This document shows, piece by piece, positions 37,801-44,560 of a DNA stretch of 64,000 nucleotides (within the stretch, counting starts at the first letter, position 1; every line of letters begins with the position of its first letter). The position numbers and the translations under genes are program-made. The notes beneath the pieces were generated by a model. That model searched no databases and was not told the DNA's origin. It saw only the letters and a list, made by a program, of their open reading frames with translations. This stretch comes from Liolophura sinensis. Lineage: Eukaryota > Mollusca > Polyplacophora > Chitonida > Chitonidae. The stretch covers positions 34,145,608 through 34,209,607 of the forward strand of contig NC_088300.1 of the NCBI RefSeq assembly GCF_032854445.1. Direction: 5' to 3'.

Positions 37801-39647
37801 ATAGAATTTACACCTTACCTGAACGAAGACACTGGTGCAGTAGACTGGAACCTCAGGGATATGGAGAAGCTTCTCAACAAGCCATTACAGTTTGATCTTC
37901 TGAAAATCTTTTCAAAACAAAAAAACAGAGAGATTAAGAGAATGCTACATGCATGTTTGAATTCTAATACTGTACAATAATCTCAACAAAAAGAAAAGTT
38001 AAATTCTCAAAGTCAAGCATCAAGTTAGGCTGTTATATAATAGCTGACTAGGTTGTTTTGCGAGTTCGGTGCACTTTCCCTAAAATGCACACGCAGACGT
38101 TATTCTGCCAGAAATAATGTTAAAAGATATCCGATAGCAAATGTCACCCTGTCCCTTAACTTTTGGGAGAGTTTACCAATGCACCTTGTACCTCGTGATT
38201 TTTTGTCAGAGTTCTAACCATATCCACAGCTGTTTTGTCTTGAAACCAACCAAAACCTTATGTATTCAGAACTCTCATTCTGAAGAGAGTGAGCAAGGTT
38301 AAAGAATATGACAGCGTGCATTAAAAACAACAAGCCCGCTTCATCGGATTACTGTTATTTTTCAAACCATTTAGATTTGAGAGTTTCGCCTTAGACAGAT
38401 TTTGTGCACATCTACCCTCAGTATATTGATTTATTTATTTATTTGACTGGCATTTTATGTCGTCCTCAAGAACATTTCACTTACACGGCAGCAGACAGCA
38501 TTATGGTGGAAGGAAACCGGGCAGAGCCCGGGGGAAACCCACGACCATCCGCAGGTTGCTGAAAGACCTTCCCACGTACGGCCAGAGGGGAAGCCAGCAT
38601 GAGCTGGACTTGAACTCACAGGGACTGCACGGGTGAGAGGCTCCTCGGTCACAGCGCCACACTGGCATGCTAACAACCTCTACCACCAAGATCTCTCTAC
38701 CCTCAGCGTAACAACCCATTCAAAAAGAGTATTGAAAGTACTGCTGAAACAATCTTCGCACCTCAACCATTAACTGCAGGCTCCATATGGCCTAGACTGG
38801 CAAAGTGCCATTTTAAAAATAGTACATGTCTCTAGAGCATGTCATAAAACCATTAGGATAATCATGGTGTACTACAGGTACTTTAAAGCATATCCAACTG
38901 AATGACATATCTCTGGCAACATGACTTATATTGTGACAATGGTAGAACTTTCAACTGAGAAATTTCCTTGTGGATGTGGATGTAAAAGTATATCGTGAGA
39001 CTATTACAAATACGTATTCATTTGATCTTTATTTCATTCTTGTCTTTCGATAAAATAAATGTTCAATTCTTTTAGTTTCATAAAACATATATGGATTAAA
39101 TATTTTGTTTTCATCATACACGAGGTTTTAAAAACTGCGTAATTAACCAGTAGTAGCACTGCGATTTTCGCAACAGCACGCTCGTCGTTGTTGCGCGATA
39201 CTGCGTCTCGCACTGGGCTGACCTCAAAATGAGGACATTCACCAGTGAGAAGACTGGGTCAAATGGTTATTAGATATGTAGTAGCGGCAAAAGGACTCAT
39301 GCCGCTAAGCGAGCTGTGACAGTGCGACTGTAACATCAGCAATCTCGTGAAAGCCTGAAACCCAGATCGTCACGGGCTATGACTTCAAACATTCTCATCT
39401 TTAAGTTTACGCCTTGCCCGCGAAGCACGGCACAAGGCAAAGGGAGTCAATCAGTCAGCAGCTTGGCTCGTTGCCTTTTTCTTAACTACTCGCTTAGTAA
39501 CGCAACCAAAACGACTGCGTAACTGTGAATGAGTCCCTCGCGGTGTGTCGGTGAGGTTTATTTTTAGTCACACACCAACAAAACAGCTCATTTCGTGGCT
39601 TTGGTTACAATCACAAACTCGTTTACCTGCAACCCTTTTGCGGCCAT
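2359..39647 (-). CDS. BCAT: Branched-chain amino-acid aminotransferase (BCAT), whole spliced gene
   Basis: A PLP-dependent fold-type IV transaminase that moves the amino group of leucine, isoleucine or valine to 2-oxoglutarate, the first step of branched-chain amino-acid breakdown. Ten coding exons (39647-39627, 28735-28535, 27305-27195, 16294-16175, 10291-10131, 9570-9428, 9168-9083, 8257-8189, 7205-7059, 2442-2359) all have AG/GT borders and join in phase to 1143 nt, 380 residues plus TGA. Hallmarks in order: [35 protein letters not shown], catalytic Lys202 in [40 protein letters not shown] and GTACVVCP with the redox pair Cys315/Cys318. Counted from MAAKGLQ, Arg99, Lys202, Tyr207, Glu237, Thr240 and the two cysteines fall on the numbers I recall for human mitochondrial BCAT. 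Family proteins are about 385 residues, so this is full length. Cytosolic or mitochondrial location is undecided because no clear targeting peptide is seen. The C-terminus runs about 16 residues past the vertebrate end. Confidence 0.96.
2874..3229. repeat. Tandem repeat, 28-bp unit, about 12 copies
   Basis: The unit is 'tatttcattgtttgtttc' plus 'attgcctagt'; copies differ by c/t changes and a few short deletions. It lies in the last BCAT intron. Confidence 0.95.
3717..3819 (-). CDS. Exon-like segment, unrecognised protein
   Basis: On the minus strand 'gattttacag' is followed by a 103-nt open segment reading [20 protein letters not shown] then [14 protein letters not shown], ending at a good donor (ACAAG|gtatgt). 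The composition looks protein-like. Its first part lies inside the left arm of the fold-back element. It cannot be a BCAT exon: in phase 0 it stops after five codons. It may be a captured gene or transposase fragment; I do not recognise the family. Confidence 0.3.
3791..4596. mobile_element. Fold-back / MITE-like element with ~230-bp inverted arms
   Basis: The left arm (about 3791-4023) and the reverse complement of the right arm (about 4367-4595) share ordered blocks: gtctatttctttYag, ctgtaaaatcagtcatac, ctaccaaaattgc, cactttt.cta.ttcataatg, and aac.cattgcct..tgacgtcataattatt. Between them is a ~340-bp centre with a 38-codon frame at 4254 ([20 protein letters not shown]...). The arms are clearly diverged, so the insertion is old. 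I did not find a confident target duplication. Its right end lies about 20 bp from the TTAA used by the piggyBac element. Confidence 0.75.
4786..6699 (-). CDS. piggyBac transposase, intact
   Basis: A DDE/D-family transposase that excises and inserts its own element at TTAA. 637 codons with no frameshift. Order: acidic low-complexity N-terminus (residues ~40-90), then the dimerisation/insertion and catalytic region with Asp288 in [10 protein letters not shown], Asp369 in [10 protein letters not shown], and Asp478 and Asp481 in [11 protein letters not shown], the positions of the known catalytic and fourth aspartates. The C-terminal cysteine-rich zinc-binding domain follows (CVVC near 577-580, CSLC near 610-613, further Cys/His to 629). 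The start may be Met1 (6699) or Met13 (6663, MKRSSPQPS); the basic second start looks more natural, but I cannot decide. It most resembles the PGBD4-like group. All required residues are present, so it may be active or recently so. Confidence 0.96.
   Translation of the reverse strand: MYFDAVFLNIFIMKRSSPQPSVSGEPKQRRRLFTTEEVLHNLGDSDGEELEFDQTYPEDDLDSVDDDNFDLGSDFDISQTDDSDDFSETRGRGASPVVITGAGDAADFAAGWNDVFSEASNLQFDNNNIGPQNIPGFITNESKAGDFLSLFFDDAFWDGLCTMTNLRAHQTREQKPNSYYAKNFSPVSPPEMKAFVGLRLCMEYLVIKPSYRDYWKSEGNDFVMFTPGFRQVMTRDRFLAIWTFLHVMDEQDTNIDKSDKIYKVRPMLNDLLEKFKLYYKPSQHLSLDEGMIPTKNRLAIKQYIKDKPTKWGIKSFLLCDGDTGYVLNAEIYTGKTDIVEEKLGVIGNTVVRLITSCDLDGKSHVLVMDRYYNSVLLADYLLTVLNTGVVGTVQTNRKHYPKTLKVKKLPNRGDFRFMCRNSLTCMVWQDRKPIHFISNYHSPDDVTTVNRRNKDGSLSEIQMPLLIRDYNSFMGGCDKNDQMTRLHKTRKHYRWPRRLFIKFFMWATYNAYILSNAHSQTNNKYFISFIEEICLSLIGEHRSSAQVRTRKEPCDQRLLAGPHYPVIPQDTSGNHVCVVCSEKHLRYRRNNPKTAYKDIPHKLVKTTIWCSLCKRYLCVKRGSKCWEDWHTKVQYWY
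6823..6884. other. Two subterminal hairpins at the piggyBac right end
   Basis: ATCCCG-ctatat-CGGGAAT (about 6824-6842) and ATTCCCG-gtttat-CGGGAAT (6865-6884) share the CCCG/CGGG stem. They lie just inside the terminal repeat on the promoter side of the transposase. The left end has only a short CCCT-gact-AGGG stem. Such inner palindromes can be transposase-binding sites. Confidence 0.75.
7059..7205 (-). CDS. BCAT: BCAT exon 9 with CxxC redox motif
   Basis: 147 nt, 49 codons, phase 0 at both ends, residues 305-353. It reads [20 protein letters not shown], then [20 protein letters not shown] and [12 protein letters not shown] contacts the PLP phosphate in the family. CVVC is the redox pair known in vertebrate BCATs, here Cys315 and Cys318. 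Acceptor is 'ttaccag', donor CAG|gtaaga. Confidence 0.97.
7281..7506 (-). mobile_element. SINE family A copy, tail lost
   Basis: Reads (reversed) from a tRNA-like head near 7506 through 'cagctcatgctgccttcc' to 'gccagcattatggtgggaag' reversed and ends in 'aaatatttc'. The A/T tail is lost. Diverged copy. Confidence 0.8.
7796..8005 (-). mobile_element. tRNA-headed SINE, family C
   Basis: Reversed, it begins with a tRNA-like promoter (A box TGGCCTAATGGTTAA, B box GGGATCAAATC), then 'gaggtcatacctaag', and ends in the body 'cattcattcattca'. A headless relative lies at 37028-37340. Confidence 0.7.
8189..8257 (-). CDS. BCAT: BCAT exon 8
   Basis: 69 nt, 23 codons, phase 0 at both ends. It reads [20 protein letters not shown] then ENR. 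Acceptor is 'tttactttaag', donor AGA|gtgagt. It matches the short family segment between LTREW and the CxxC exon. Confidence 0.94.
8467..8621 (-). mobile_element. SINE family A, truncated head, 12-bp target duplication
   Basis: The tail (ttta)n plus 'gattggtgttttacgccg' is at the left. The copy stops at 'gaagccagcatg', so the tRNA head is missing. It is flanked by AGGACTCCTCTA at 8455-8466 and 8622-8633, showing insertion by target-primed reverse transcription with 5' truncation. Confidence 0.9.
9083..9168 (-). CDS. BCAT: BCAT exon 7
   Basis: 86 nt, entering in phase 1 and leaving in phase 0. With the G from exon 6 it reads E, then [20 protein letters not shown] and LLELTREW. The TPPL.G.ILPGVTR block is diagnostic of BCAT. 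Acceptor is 'cattcccag', donor TGG|gtaagt. Confidence 0.95.
9428..9570 (-). CDS. BCAT: BCAT exon 6
   Basis: 143 nt, entering in phase 2 and leaving in phase 1. It encodes [16 protein letters not shown] then [18 protein letters not shown] and [13 protein letters not shown]. Tyr207, Glu237 and Thr240 (PLP ring and phosphate contacts in the family) are present. Acceptor is 'tttgtttcag', donor GCG|gtaaga. A damaged copy of its first ~45 bp with the acceptor lies 134 bp upstream in transcription order (9662-9765). Confidence 0.96.
9662..9765 (-). pseudogene. Partial duplicate of the start of BCAT exon 6
   Basis: On the minus strand an acceptor 'actttgtttcag' at 9705 is followed by sequence encoding [13 protein letters not shown], a diverged copy of exon 6 start [13 protein letters not shown]. 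The similarity continues into the upstream intron, and the plus-strand string 'cctccttctgtatcg' occurs in both copies. After about 45 bp of exon-like sequence the match stops and no good donor follows. It is best read as a local partial duplication left as a non-functional exon relic. Confidence 0.8.
10131..10291 (-). CDS. BCAT: BCAT exon 5 with the catalytic lysine
   Basis: 161 nt, entering in phase 0 and leaving in phase 2; residues 152 to the first two bases of codon 205. It begins [21 protein letters not shown] and ends [10 protein letters not shown]. The lysine in QYKMG is the expected Schiff-base lysine (residue 202). The donor is ATC|gtaaga. One residue is missing relative to vertebrate BCAT in the loop after GPYFPTG. 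Confidence 0.95.
11165..11364 (-). mobile_element. SINE family B fragment
   Basis: Shares 'gtcgtatctaacaatttttcagtcatacgacga' style body and 'catgtaatgtgcctccttgttgcaggacagatttcc' in pieces with the copies at 17042 and 31365. The tRNA head is cut off where the next element begins. Confidence 0.75.
11365..11611. mobile_element. MITE with CAGGGCC termini
   Basis: The left end CAGGGCCTGTTTGTTCAAAA and the reversed right end CAGGGCCCAATTGTTCAAAA form an inverted repeat of about 20-24 bp around a 200-bp A/T-rich centre with no coding capacity. It sits directly against, and seems to cut, the SINE B fragment. Confidence 0.7.
12623..12790. repeat. Tandem repeat, 29-bp unit, six copies
   Basis: Units 'gatgtagaaagttgagaagg' plus 'gactacaaa' start at 12623, 12652, 12681, 12708, 12737 and 12766 (one is 27 bp). 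Confidence 0.93.
13832..13864. repeat. (TA)n microsatellite
   Basis: About 16 AT dinucleotides in BCAT intron 4. Confidence 0.97.
14056..14202. mobile_element. Short MITE with GGGCCACTTTCACAAAAC termini
   Basis: The left end 'ggggccactttcacaaaacc' and the reverse complement of the right end 'gaggccactttcacaaaact' match over about 18 bp, and similarity continues inward (gtaagtca / gttaatca). It is about 147 bp long with no coding capacity. Similar 'GGGCC..TTTCACAAA' termini are, as I recall, common in marine invertebrate MITEs. Confidence 0.8.
14257..14632. repeat. Tandem repeat, 37-bp unit, about ten copies
   Basis: Units beginning 'gttgccagtctactgtttcc' recur at 14294, 14331, 14368, 14405, 14442, 14479, 14516, 14553 and 14590, with a variant first unit at about 14257. 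Because 37 is not a multiple of three, the open frame across it (14329-14514) cycles through all frames and is not a gene. Confidence 0.96.
15620..15935. mobile_element. Retroposon-like element with GACA-rich end
   Basis: 'aaatttaatcaaagatgga' and 'aaatttgatcgaaatcaca' are internal near-repeats. The segment ends in 'acagacagacagacagg' and 'ctatgcctccctcc'. Similar GACA or GTCT ends occur at 25815-25945, 37390-37480 and 44450-44560. Family not identified. Confidence 0.45.
16175..16294 (-). CDS. BCAT: BCAT exon 4
   Basis: 120 nt, 40 codons, phase 0 at both ends, residues 112-151. It starts [15 protein letters not shown] after acceptor 'ttctgcag' and ends [10 protein letters not shown] before donor GAG|gtaagc. 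[19 protein letters not shown] contains the substrate-pocket Tyr and Arg of the family. It is separated from exon 3 by a 10.9-kb intron and from exon 5 by a 5.9-kb intron. Confidence 0.96.
17042..17389 (-). mobile_element. SINE family B, full copy with target duplication
   Basis: Reversed, the head carries A box TAGCACAGTTGGTAGAGCG, then 'caggtcacacctaagacc', the body, and a tail of (cact)n. AGTCCATA occurs at 17034-17041 and 17390-17397, the likely target-site duplication. Confidence 0.85.
20829..20945. repeat. Tandem repeat, 26-bp unit, five copies
   Basis: Unit 'aaaaatctgagtcaaacact' plus 'tcaaac'; one unit lacks three to four bases and the last is partial. Confidence 0.93.
25815..25945. 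mobile_element. Retroposon relic with GACG/GACA end
   Basis: 'gggtgttatagcccggaaac' followed by 'cagacggacggacaaacagg' and 'ctctgcctattggcgaggca'. It is the same kind of end as at 15850-15930. No coding capacity. Confidence 0.4.
27195..27305 (-). CDS. BCAT: BCAT exon 3
   Basis: 111 nt, 37 codons, phase 0 at both ends, residues 75-111. It starts [18 protein letters not shown] after acceptor 'ccttgcag' and ends KRTCLP before donor CCG|gtgagt. LFEGMKA is one of the most conserved BCAT blocks. Arg99, expected to contact the PLP phosphate, is present. Confidence 0.96.
28535..28735 (-). CDS. BCAT: BCAT exon 2
   Basis: 201 nt, phase 0 at both ends, residues 8-74. It begins YDDLQVTL after acceptor 'cattgcag' and ends [12 protein letters not shown] before donor GAG|gtataa. 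It carries the N-terminal BCAT signature [16 protein letters not shown] and the GWGRPVISP segment that line up with vertebrate BCAT1 and BCAT2. Its first codons follow directly on MAAKGLQ of exon 1. Confidence 0.95.
29529..29915. repeat. Tandem repeat, 100-103-bp unit, four copies
   Basis: 'caaatgtgtctgacaatg' recurs at 29531, 29631, 29733 and 29836, each followed by 'gtctacatagaccatat' and 'ggcatctgagtatgcatttc'. Confidence 0.96.
30835..31083 (-). mobile_element. SINE family A, full copy with 11-bp target duplication
   Basis: The tail (ttta)n 'gattggtgttttacgcc' is on the left. The reversed tRNA-like head 'ccatggctcagtcggttagc' with its B box is on the right. ACTCAAGATTA flanks both sides (30824-30834, 31084-31094). 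The 152- and 124-codon frames overlapping it (30602-31060) are repeat-derived. Confidence 0.95.
31365..31705 (-). mobile_element. SINE family B copy
   Basis: Reversed head 'cgatggctcatttggtagag' with B-box-like GGGTCAATCCT, then 'tatcacacctaagacc' and the same body as at 17042. Confidence 0.8.
31820..31872. repeat. Short inverted repeat
   Basis: 'ttatactt..at.caccatggt' pairs with its reverse complement across a 10-bp spacer (ttataataag). It may be a small hairpin or a MITE core. Confidence 0.6.
35194..35235 (-). mobile_element. SINE family A tail fragment
   Basis: Only 'tatttatttatttatttg', 'attggtgttttac' and a short piece of body remain. Confidence 0.7.
37028..37340 (-). mobile_element. 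SINE family C-like body without head
   Basis: 'gaatgaatgcttggagtttt' and 'acaatttttcagtcgtatga' match the copy at 7796. The middle differs and the tRNA head is not recognisable. Confidence 0.6.
37681..37980 (+). CDS. Protein-like open segment, possible terminal exon or relic
   Basis: An acceptor-like 'tgtggtcag' at 37707 precedes an open frame to TAA (37978-37980) reading ...[60 protein letters not shown] and so on. It alternates helical-looking hydrophobic and charged stretches and does not look like a repeat product. It has no ATG before residue ~40 and no partner exon that I can see. It could be the last exon of an unseen plus-strand gene nested in the BCAT intron, a retro-pseudogene fragment, or chance. 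Function unknown. Confidence 0.3.
   Translation, partial: GICIFICGQVNLDVVSVVRSWVGKEACNLQYRLLTAISMCIEFTPYLNEDTGAVDWNLRDMEKLLNKPLQFDLLKIFSKQKNREIKRMLHACLNSNTVQ
38422..38695 (-). mobile_element. SINE family A, full copy with 11-bp target duplication
   Basis: TCTACCCTCAG occurs at 38411-38421 and 38696-38706. The tail is 'gatttatttatttatttgac'; the reversed head has 'gagttcaagtccagctcatg'. The minus frames at 38455-38719 lie within it. Confidence 0.92.
39120..39626. promoter_or_regulatory. CpG-rich block beside BCAT exon 1
   Basis: CG dinucleotides are much denser here than in the surrounding AT-rich DNA (gcgcgatactgcgtctcg, ctcgcggtgtgtcggtgag). It covers the first ~500 bp after the start exon in transcription direction. 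This suggests the BCAT promoter is near 39700-39900, which would make exon 1 the true first exon. No TATA box stands out. Confidence 0.4.
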
Positions 39648-39709
39648 CTTGTGTAGAAGTGTGAACAAGTCAAGAACGAGCACTCGTGCATGGATCACGC
39701 CACAAGGCC
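39627..39709 (-). CDS. BCAT: BCAT exon 1 (start-codon exon)
   Basis: The reading frame starts at ATG 39647-39645 in a good context (CACAAGATGGCC), giving MAAKGLQ, and ends at donor CAG|gtaaac. A convincing acceptor (pyrimidine tract then acag) lies at 39711-39710, so this may be an internal exon with an unseen upstream exon. From 39709 the frame is open upstream of the ATG (PCGVIHARVLVLDLFTLLHK), basic and hydrophobic, and could be the end of a mitochondrial leader. Unspliced, the frame meets TAA further upstream with no other ATG. An out-of-frame ATG (ATGCACGAG) precedes the chosen start and could act as an overlapping upstream ORF. Confidence 0.8.
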
Positions 39710-41699
39710 CTGTAAAAAATAGACAAACCAATATGTACGGTTTTCAATGAGGTGAACTTATAACTCCAAGAAACAATGCTTTCGCCATCCAGTGTTTACA
39801 CGAATTGTCGTACCAATAACCCGGATAATTCCGTGTTGTAATAACAATATAGCCTATAGGCCTACGTATTTGCTGACTGAACTATACTAGTATATACCAC
39901 AACGTTTGGCCCTACTTTTATATATGAGTAGGCGCACCTTTGATGGCGTTTCTTGGGGAGTTTCCAAACTAATCAGCAAAGATAACCTACCGGACATAGG
40001 AAAAAAAACAGGGCAACGCACCCACCAGTATCGATGAATTTTGTGCGGATCTTGACCGACTTCGCAATCAACCGGAACTGCAGACAGAATGTGACAAATA
40101 GAATGCACATCTAGGTCTATAGAGACATGTATACATATATAGGCTACACAGCAATTAAAGAATGACTTAATGACATAGGCCTAGATAAGATGTCTACACG
40201 CCCTCCATGCGTTTTTTATGTGTAATACGTATTTTATTACGCTTTCTGTGCCATATGTCCTACATATGCATGTATATGCGATGGCATAGGCCTACAAAGG
40301 GTTTCTTGTATATCATCATGAGCTGTGAATTTAAATACCCGAATGAATAATTAAGTCTTCGTTATATAAATGTGTATACCTCATATATGGCCATAGGCCA
40401 ATGTGGACAGCTAGATTTCGTTTAACTGACATTAAATATGAATACACAGACAATCATATCGACAATGTAAACAAGATGCGACTGGGTTGGCAAAAACTGA
40501 ATAGAGACTTTTGTTTTTCTTTGTCGCCTATAGTTACATCACAGTTCCATCCCATATACGACCGTACATGTACGAACATGCATAGACCTACCGATCTGTT
40601 CACAGCAGCAGATATAATATACTTATAGCATAGCTGAAATAAGATTTGCTGTGAGATAATTTTGAGTTGTCCATTTCTATATACAGTACATGCAAGGGAG
40701 GCGGGTGACTAGTGCACATGCATGCAAGTACCCGAATTCCTCATTCATTTTTATTTTGAATCTGGAAACATTGGTTAGGTTGGCCAGTTTCATCGCTTCA
40801 CAAAAATGTAATTTTATCTGTCGACAAAGAATACTGCCTTCAGAATATGCTGGAATAAACACCTGGCAAACATTTTAAGAGGTTGAAGAATTGAAGTCTG
40901 TGCATTACCTACTATACATGTGCACTTTAAGTGCTGGCTTATGTCGAGATGTTGGTTCAGTCGCTGTGTTTGTGCAGTCTATACTGTATTACAAATTTAA
41001 GCCGGGAAAGCAATGACCTTGTAAAAATTGAACAAGGTCAAAACAAAAAAATGAATATGTTAAGTGTATACACAAGTGACATGATTTTGTAGAACTAGTT
41101 ACAATCGTTGAAGAGTTTTTACAATGAAATTGACACACAGGACGGGAACAGAAGGATGGACGTACTGGTAACATAAGCTACGACAATACCTATAGGCATT
41201 TGTCAGGTGAAAAATGACAGTAGGCCTATGCTTGTCTCTATATGTGCGAGAAATTTCTGGATTTCTTCGGATTTGTGCATATGTCCGGCAGTGATCAACT
41301 TGAACTGCAGGATTCCAGAAAATATGTTTTTATACACATATACTTGGATCTTGTACACGCCAAAGGATATGTTAACAAACAAAATTTGAGCCTCGAAATT
41401 TTGATCTTGAAATTCAAAAGTCAAGGTCACTAATATGTTGGAGGCTACATATACCATACATATTCAGCTGAAATGCTTACTTCCACAAAACCAATTTGTT
41501 CAGTCAGCCGTAAACTTCTTTGAGTGTCACAGTTATGGAGTTGACCCTCAAACTTGTTCAACGCTTTGGCGTAAACAAATGGAACGTACAAAAGTCAATA
41601 CTTATCAAAATTCTAAGTCGAATGAAATAAAGCTGCCATTCCAAATGCATGGTTTGGAATTTAGCTTTAAAAACCTGAGGTTACTTTAAATGGCAAGAT

Positions 41700-41895
41700 G
41701 AGCCTCAGTGGCCGAGCGATTAGCGTGCTACAGAGCAGCTCAGTGATTCAGAAGCCCCTCATCAACGTTGTCACTAGCTGTGAGATCAAGTCCAACTCAT
41801 GCTGGCTTCATTTCCGGACCTGGATTACCTTCCCCCAAATGCTGGCCTCCGCCTTGTATAAGGAAATATTCTTGAATGAGCCGTAAAATCATTTC
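41700..41895 (+). mobile_element. Diverged SINE family A copy
   Basis: Head 'cctcagtggccgagcgatta' with A box, B box GATCAAGTCC, 'aactcatgctggcttc', and the tail 'ggaaatattcttgaatgagc' plus 'cgtaaaatcat'. Older than the other copies. Confidence 0.75.
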
Positions 41896-43794
41896 TGAAA
41901 ACATTCTACTTGGGGTTTATCCATGCAATTTAAATTGACCCAAATCATGCATGCCTCCCCTCCTTCCAACAGTAGGGGTGCGGTGTACATCGGAAAGAGA
42001 ATGATGGCAGAATTCCCTGCCAAATCTATATATAACTAAGATCGTACCTATAATTATGCCTTGTTGGTAGATTCTTCACTCCCATGCAATATTTCCATAC
42101 AATATTTTGATGATGTAAAAAGTTAAGGTGATTGGAATTTGACACCGTATATGGTGGCGAATATTTTATATGTATGGTTGATTTCTAGGAAGGTACATGT
42201 ATATGGGTGAGAAAACAGTCAAAGCCGCACGCATGGAGAGAAAATGCATACACCTCGCCCCCAGCTGCAGAAGCTGCAGAGCAGGATTCCAACAAGTCAC
42301 CTAAATAGTCGCCTTCACAATGTCAACGGTTCTGTTTCGCCGATAGTGGTGCGGTCAGTCATGCCTAGAGAGCCCTGTGTTACATGCAGGAACCCATGTC
42401 TTATAAAGGACGATATATTATACAAATATTGTCGACATATAAAAATCAAAACATAAATATTACATCCTGATTCAAGTTTTCAAACCTATATTCTCTAAAA
42501 ACATACTTAAAGAAGGCCTATGTAAGTTCATAAGCACATAGGTTTTGTGGAGTACTCACAATAAAATTATTGGCAATAGACTCGTGGTTCTCAGGAACAG
42601 TTTGTTATAACGAGAGTCTCAATGCGTGAATGACTAAATCCTGTTTACACTAAAGTATTTTACACAAACATCGTTATTAATTGGAATTCTTGCACAGCAC
42701 TCAGTACGGAAGCTATATAAAGTTTATGACAGGTGTCATGTTGCATTGATATTAAATTTAAATACAAATGCACTCTTATATACGTTTATATGCGTTATAT
42801 AAACATGGCCGCGCATGGTAATTACACGAATATAATAAGCAATATGAATAAGCATTTTGAACAAAGAGAAATACGAACCTCGATAAACCGTAGTCCAGGC
42901 TTTGGTAACAAAGTTATGTCGACATGCAATGTTTTTAATGGACTCTGGTAAAAAAAATCGTGGCAACATGCAGTGTTTAATGGACTCTGGTACAAGTAAC
43001 TCGCGGCCATGTGCACTGTTTCAATGAGCTCTGCTACCGAAGATATAGCCACGCGCACTGTTTAAATAGGTTCTGGTCAGGCATAAATCAAGTAAAATAT
43101 GTATATAGCCACTTCACCTCTTTTCTTATTTAGATGAGATCACTTCTGATTTTCATCCACAGATATTTAAACCGAAATCGAAACCCTATATATCTTGTCT
43201 GGATTAGTATTATAGACGTATGATATATTCGTCTTTATTCACAGAAGCGTTATGTATAAGTCATTATAGAGTATATATATGAAGAGGGAACTTGGCCGTT
43301 TGACAACATGCAACGCAATGCAAACTTTTTATATCAGAACTGAAGGTAAAGAATAAGATAACTATTATAGTTCAGAAGGGCAGACCAGTGTATATAGATC
43401 TAACTCTGAAAAACTCACGCGGTTAAATTCAAACATCTCTAAACAAACGTGGAAGATTCCATTGGTGCATTCATGGATTTTATAGAAAATAAGTTTGATA
43501 TTTATTTCAATGCTACAAGATAGTATGCCTTATACAACGAAAATATAAATTTCGGAAGCAAAAGTATGATATTTCATTACCTTTGTTTATCTTTACTAAT
43601 GCACTTTTTCAGGCGAATTTTTATGGCTACTCCACCAGGCCCCAAATACATGTATACTGTAAGCTGTTATATCCATATGCATTTGTGGCCGAAAATTTAG
43701 GATTATTTTGATCGCCTGTTGCATGCAGTACATATATTCATTGGACTTTGACTGACAGTTGCTGTTGGAATTTTCCTATAAATAGCCACTGTTA

Positions 43795-43990
43795 ATCGTT
43801 TGGACAGGAGACGTGGGTTCAATCCCATTATCTGACAGGCCAGGACTTTTCAAGATTCCCCTGCATCGCGGAGCTTTGGTGGGTAAAAAGCGGTAGACAG
43901 TACGTTCTGCATGCATGGAGTGGCATTACTAATTCTCTAGAGACCACTGGCCTTCCATGCACCAATATGACATGTCATCAGAGGAGAGTT
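43795..43990 (+). mobile_element. tRNA-headed SINE-like relic
   Basis: A good B box (GGGTTCAATCC, 43815-43825) follows a weak A-box region, then a non-coding body. Family unknown. Confidence 0.4.
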
Positions 43991-44013
43991 CGCTCCAAAT
44001 ACGTGTGGTTTAA

Positions 44014-44226
44014 GCCCGTTCACACTGACGAATTTTTGGCCGAAAAGTTACGAACTGACGTCGTAATGTAATCGCGTTTGTATTCGTGATCTTTCGTATT
44101 GATTCGTGAGCGGTCGTAGTGAATTTGTGTTCTATACGTTTCATTTCTGCTACAATTAAATAAAGTTCAAAATTTCGTAACTGGACGTGAGTTGGTGATG
44201 ATTCGTAAGTGTTCGTGTGAAAGCTT
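44014..44226. mobile_element. Small inverted-repeat element rich in TTCGTA
   Basis: The left end 'gttcacactgacgaattttt' and the reversed right end 'ctttcacacgaacacttacg' are imperfect inverted repeats about 205 bp apart. Inside, TTCGT(A/G) or its complement occurs many times. No coding frame. Confidence 0.45.
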
Positions 44227-44449
44227 TGTAAATATTCGTAAAGCTGTCGGTTGCAAACGTAAAGTTAACTTAATCATCCGGGAAGCATCGCTATGCCGTA
44301 ACGGGCCTCAACATCAGCCGATAAGGCAGAATAGATATTCTTGCCATTGATTTTCCACCAAAATAATTTCAGCCTTAAAGATTTGGGCTTTATCCGGGAT
44401 TAGAAAAACACATTATACTGTTACTATATAGTTGCAGGTTTTGTATGAC

Positions 44450-44560
44450 TTACCCCTTGGCTAAAATTGACCGTTGTGGGTTATTGCCGTTGCAGCCACC
44501 ATTAGCCTGACCGTCCGTCCGTGCGTCCGTCCGTCCTTCTGCCGCTTCAATTCGTTATAA
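44450..44560. mobile_element. GTCC-rich retroposon relic
   Basis: 'accattagcctgaccgtccg' and following (gtcc)n, in the reverse sense of the GACG/GACA ends at 15850 and 25870. The following 400 bp looks like degraded repeat. Confidence 0.35.

Larger units (their letters stand above)
28736..39626. other. BCAT intron 1: overview
   Basis: 10.9 kb between the start exon and exon 2. Contains a ~100-bp tandem repeat, several SINEs, an inverted repeat (about 31820-31872, arms around ACCATGGTGA), one protein-like open segment (37681-37980) and a CpG-rich block next to exon 1. Confidence 0.6.
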
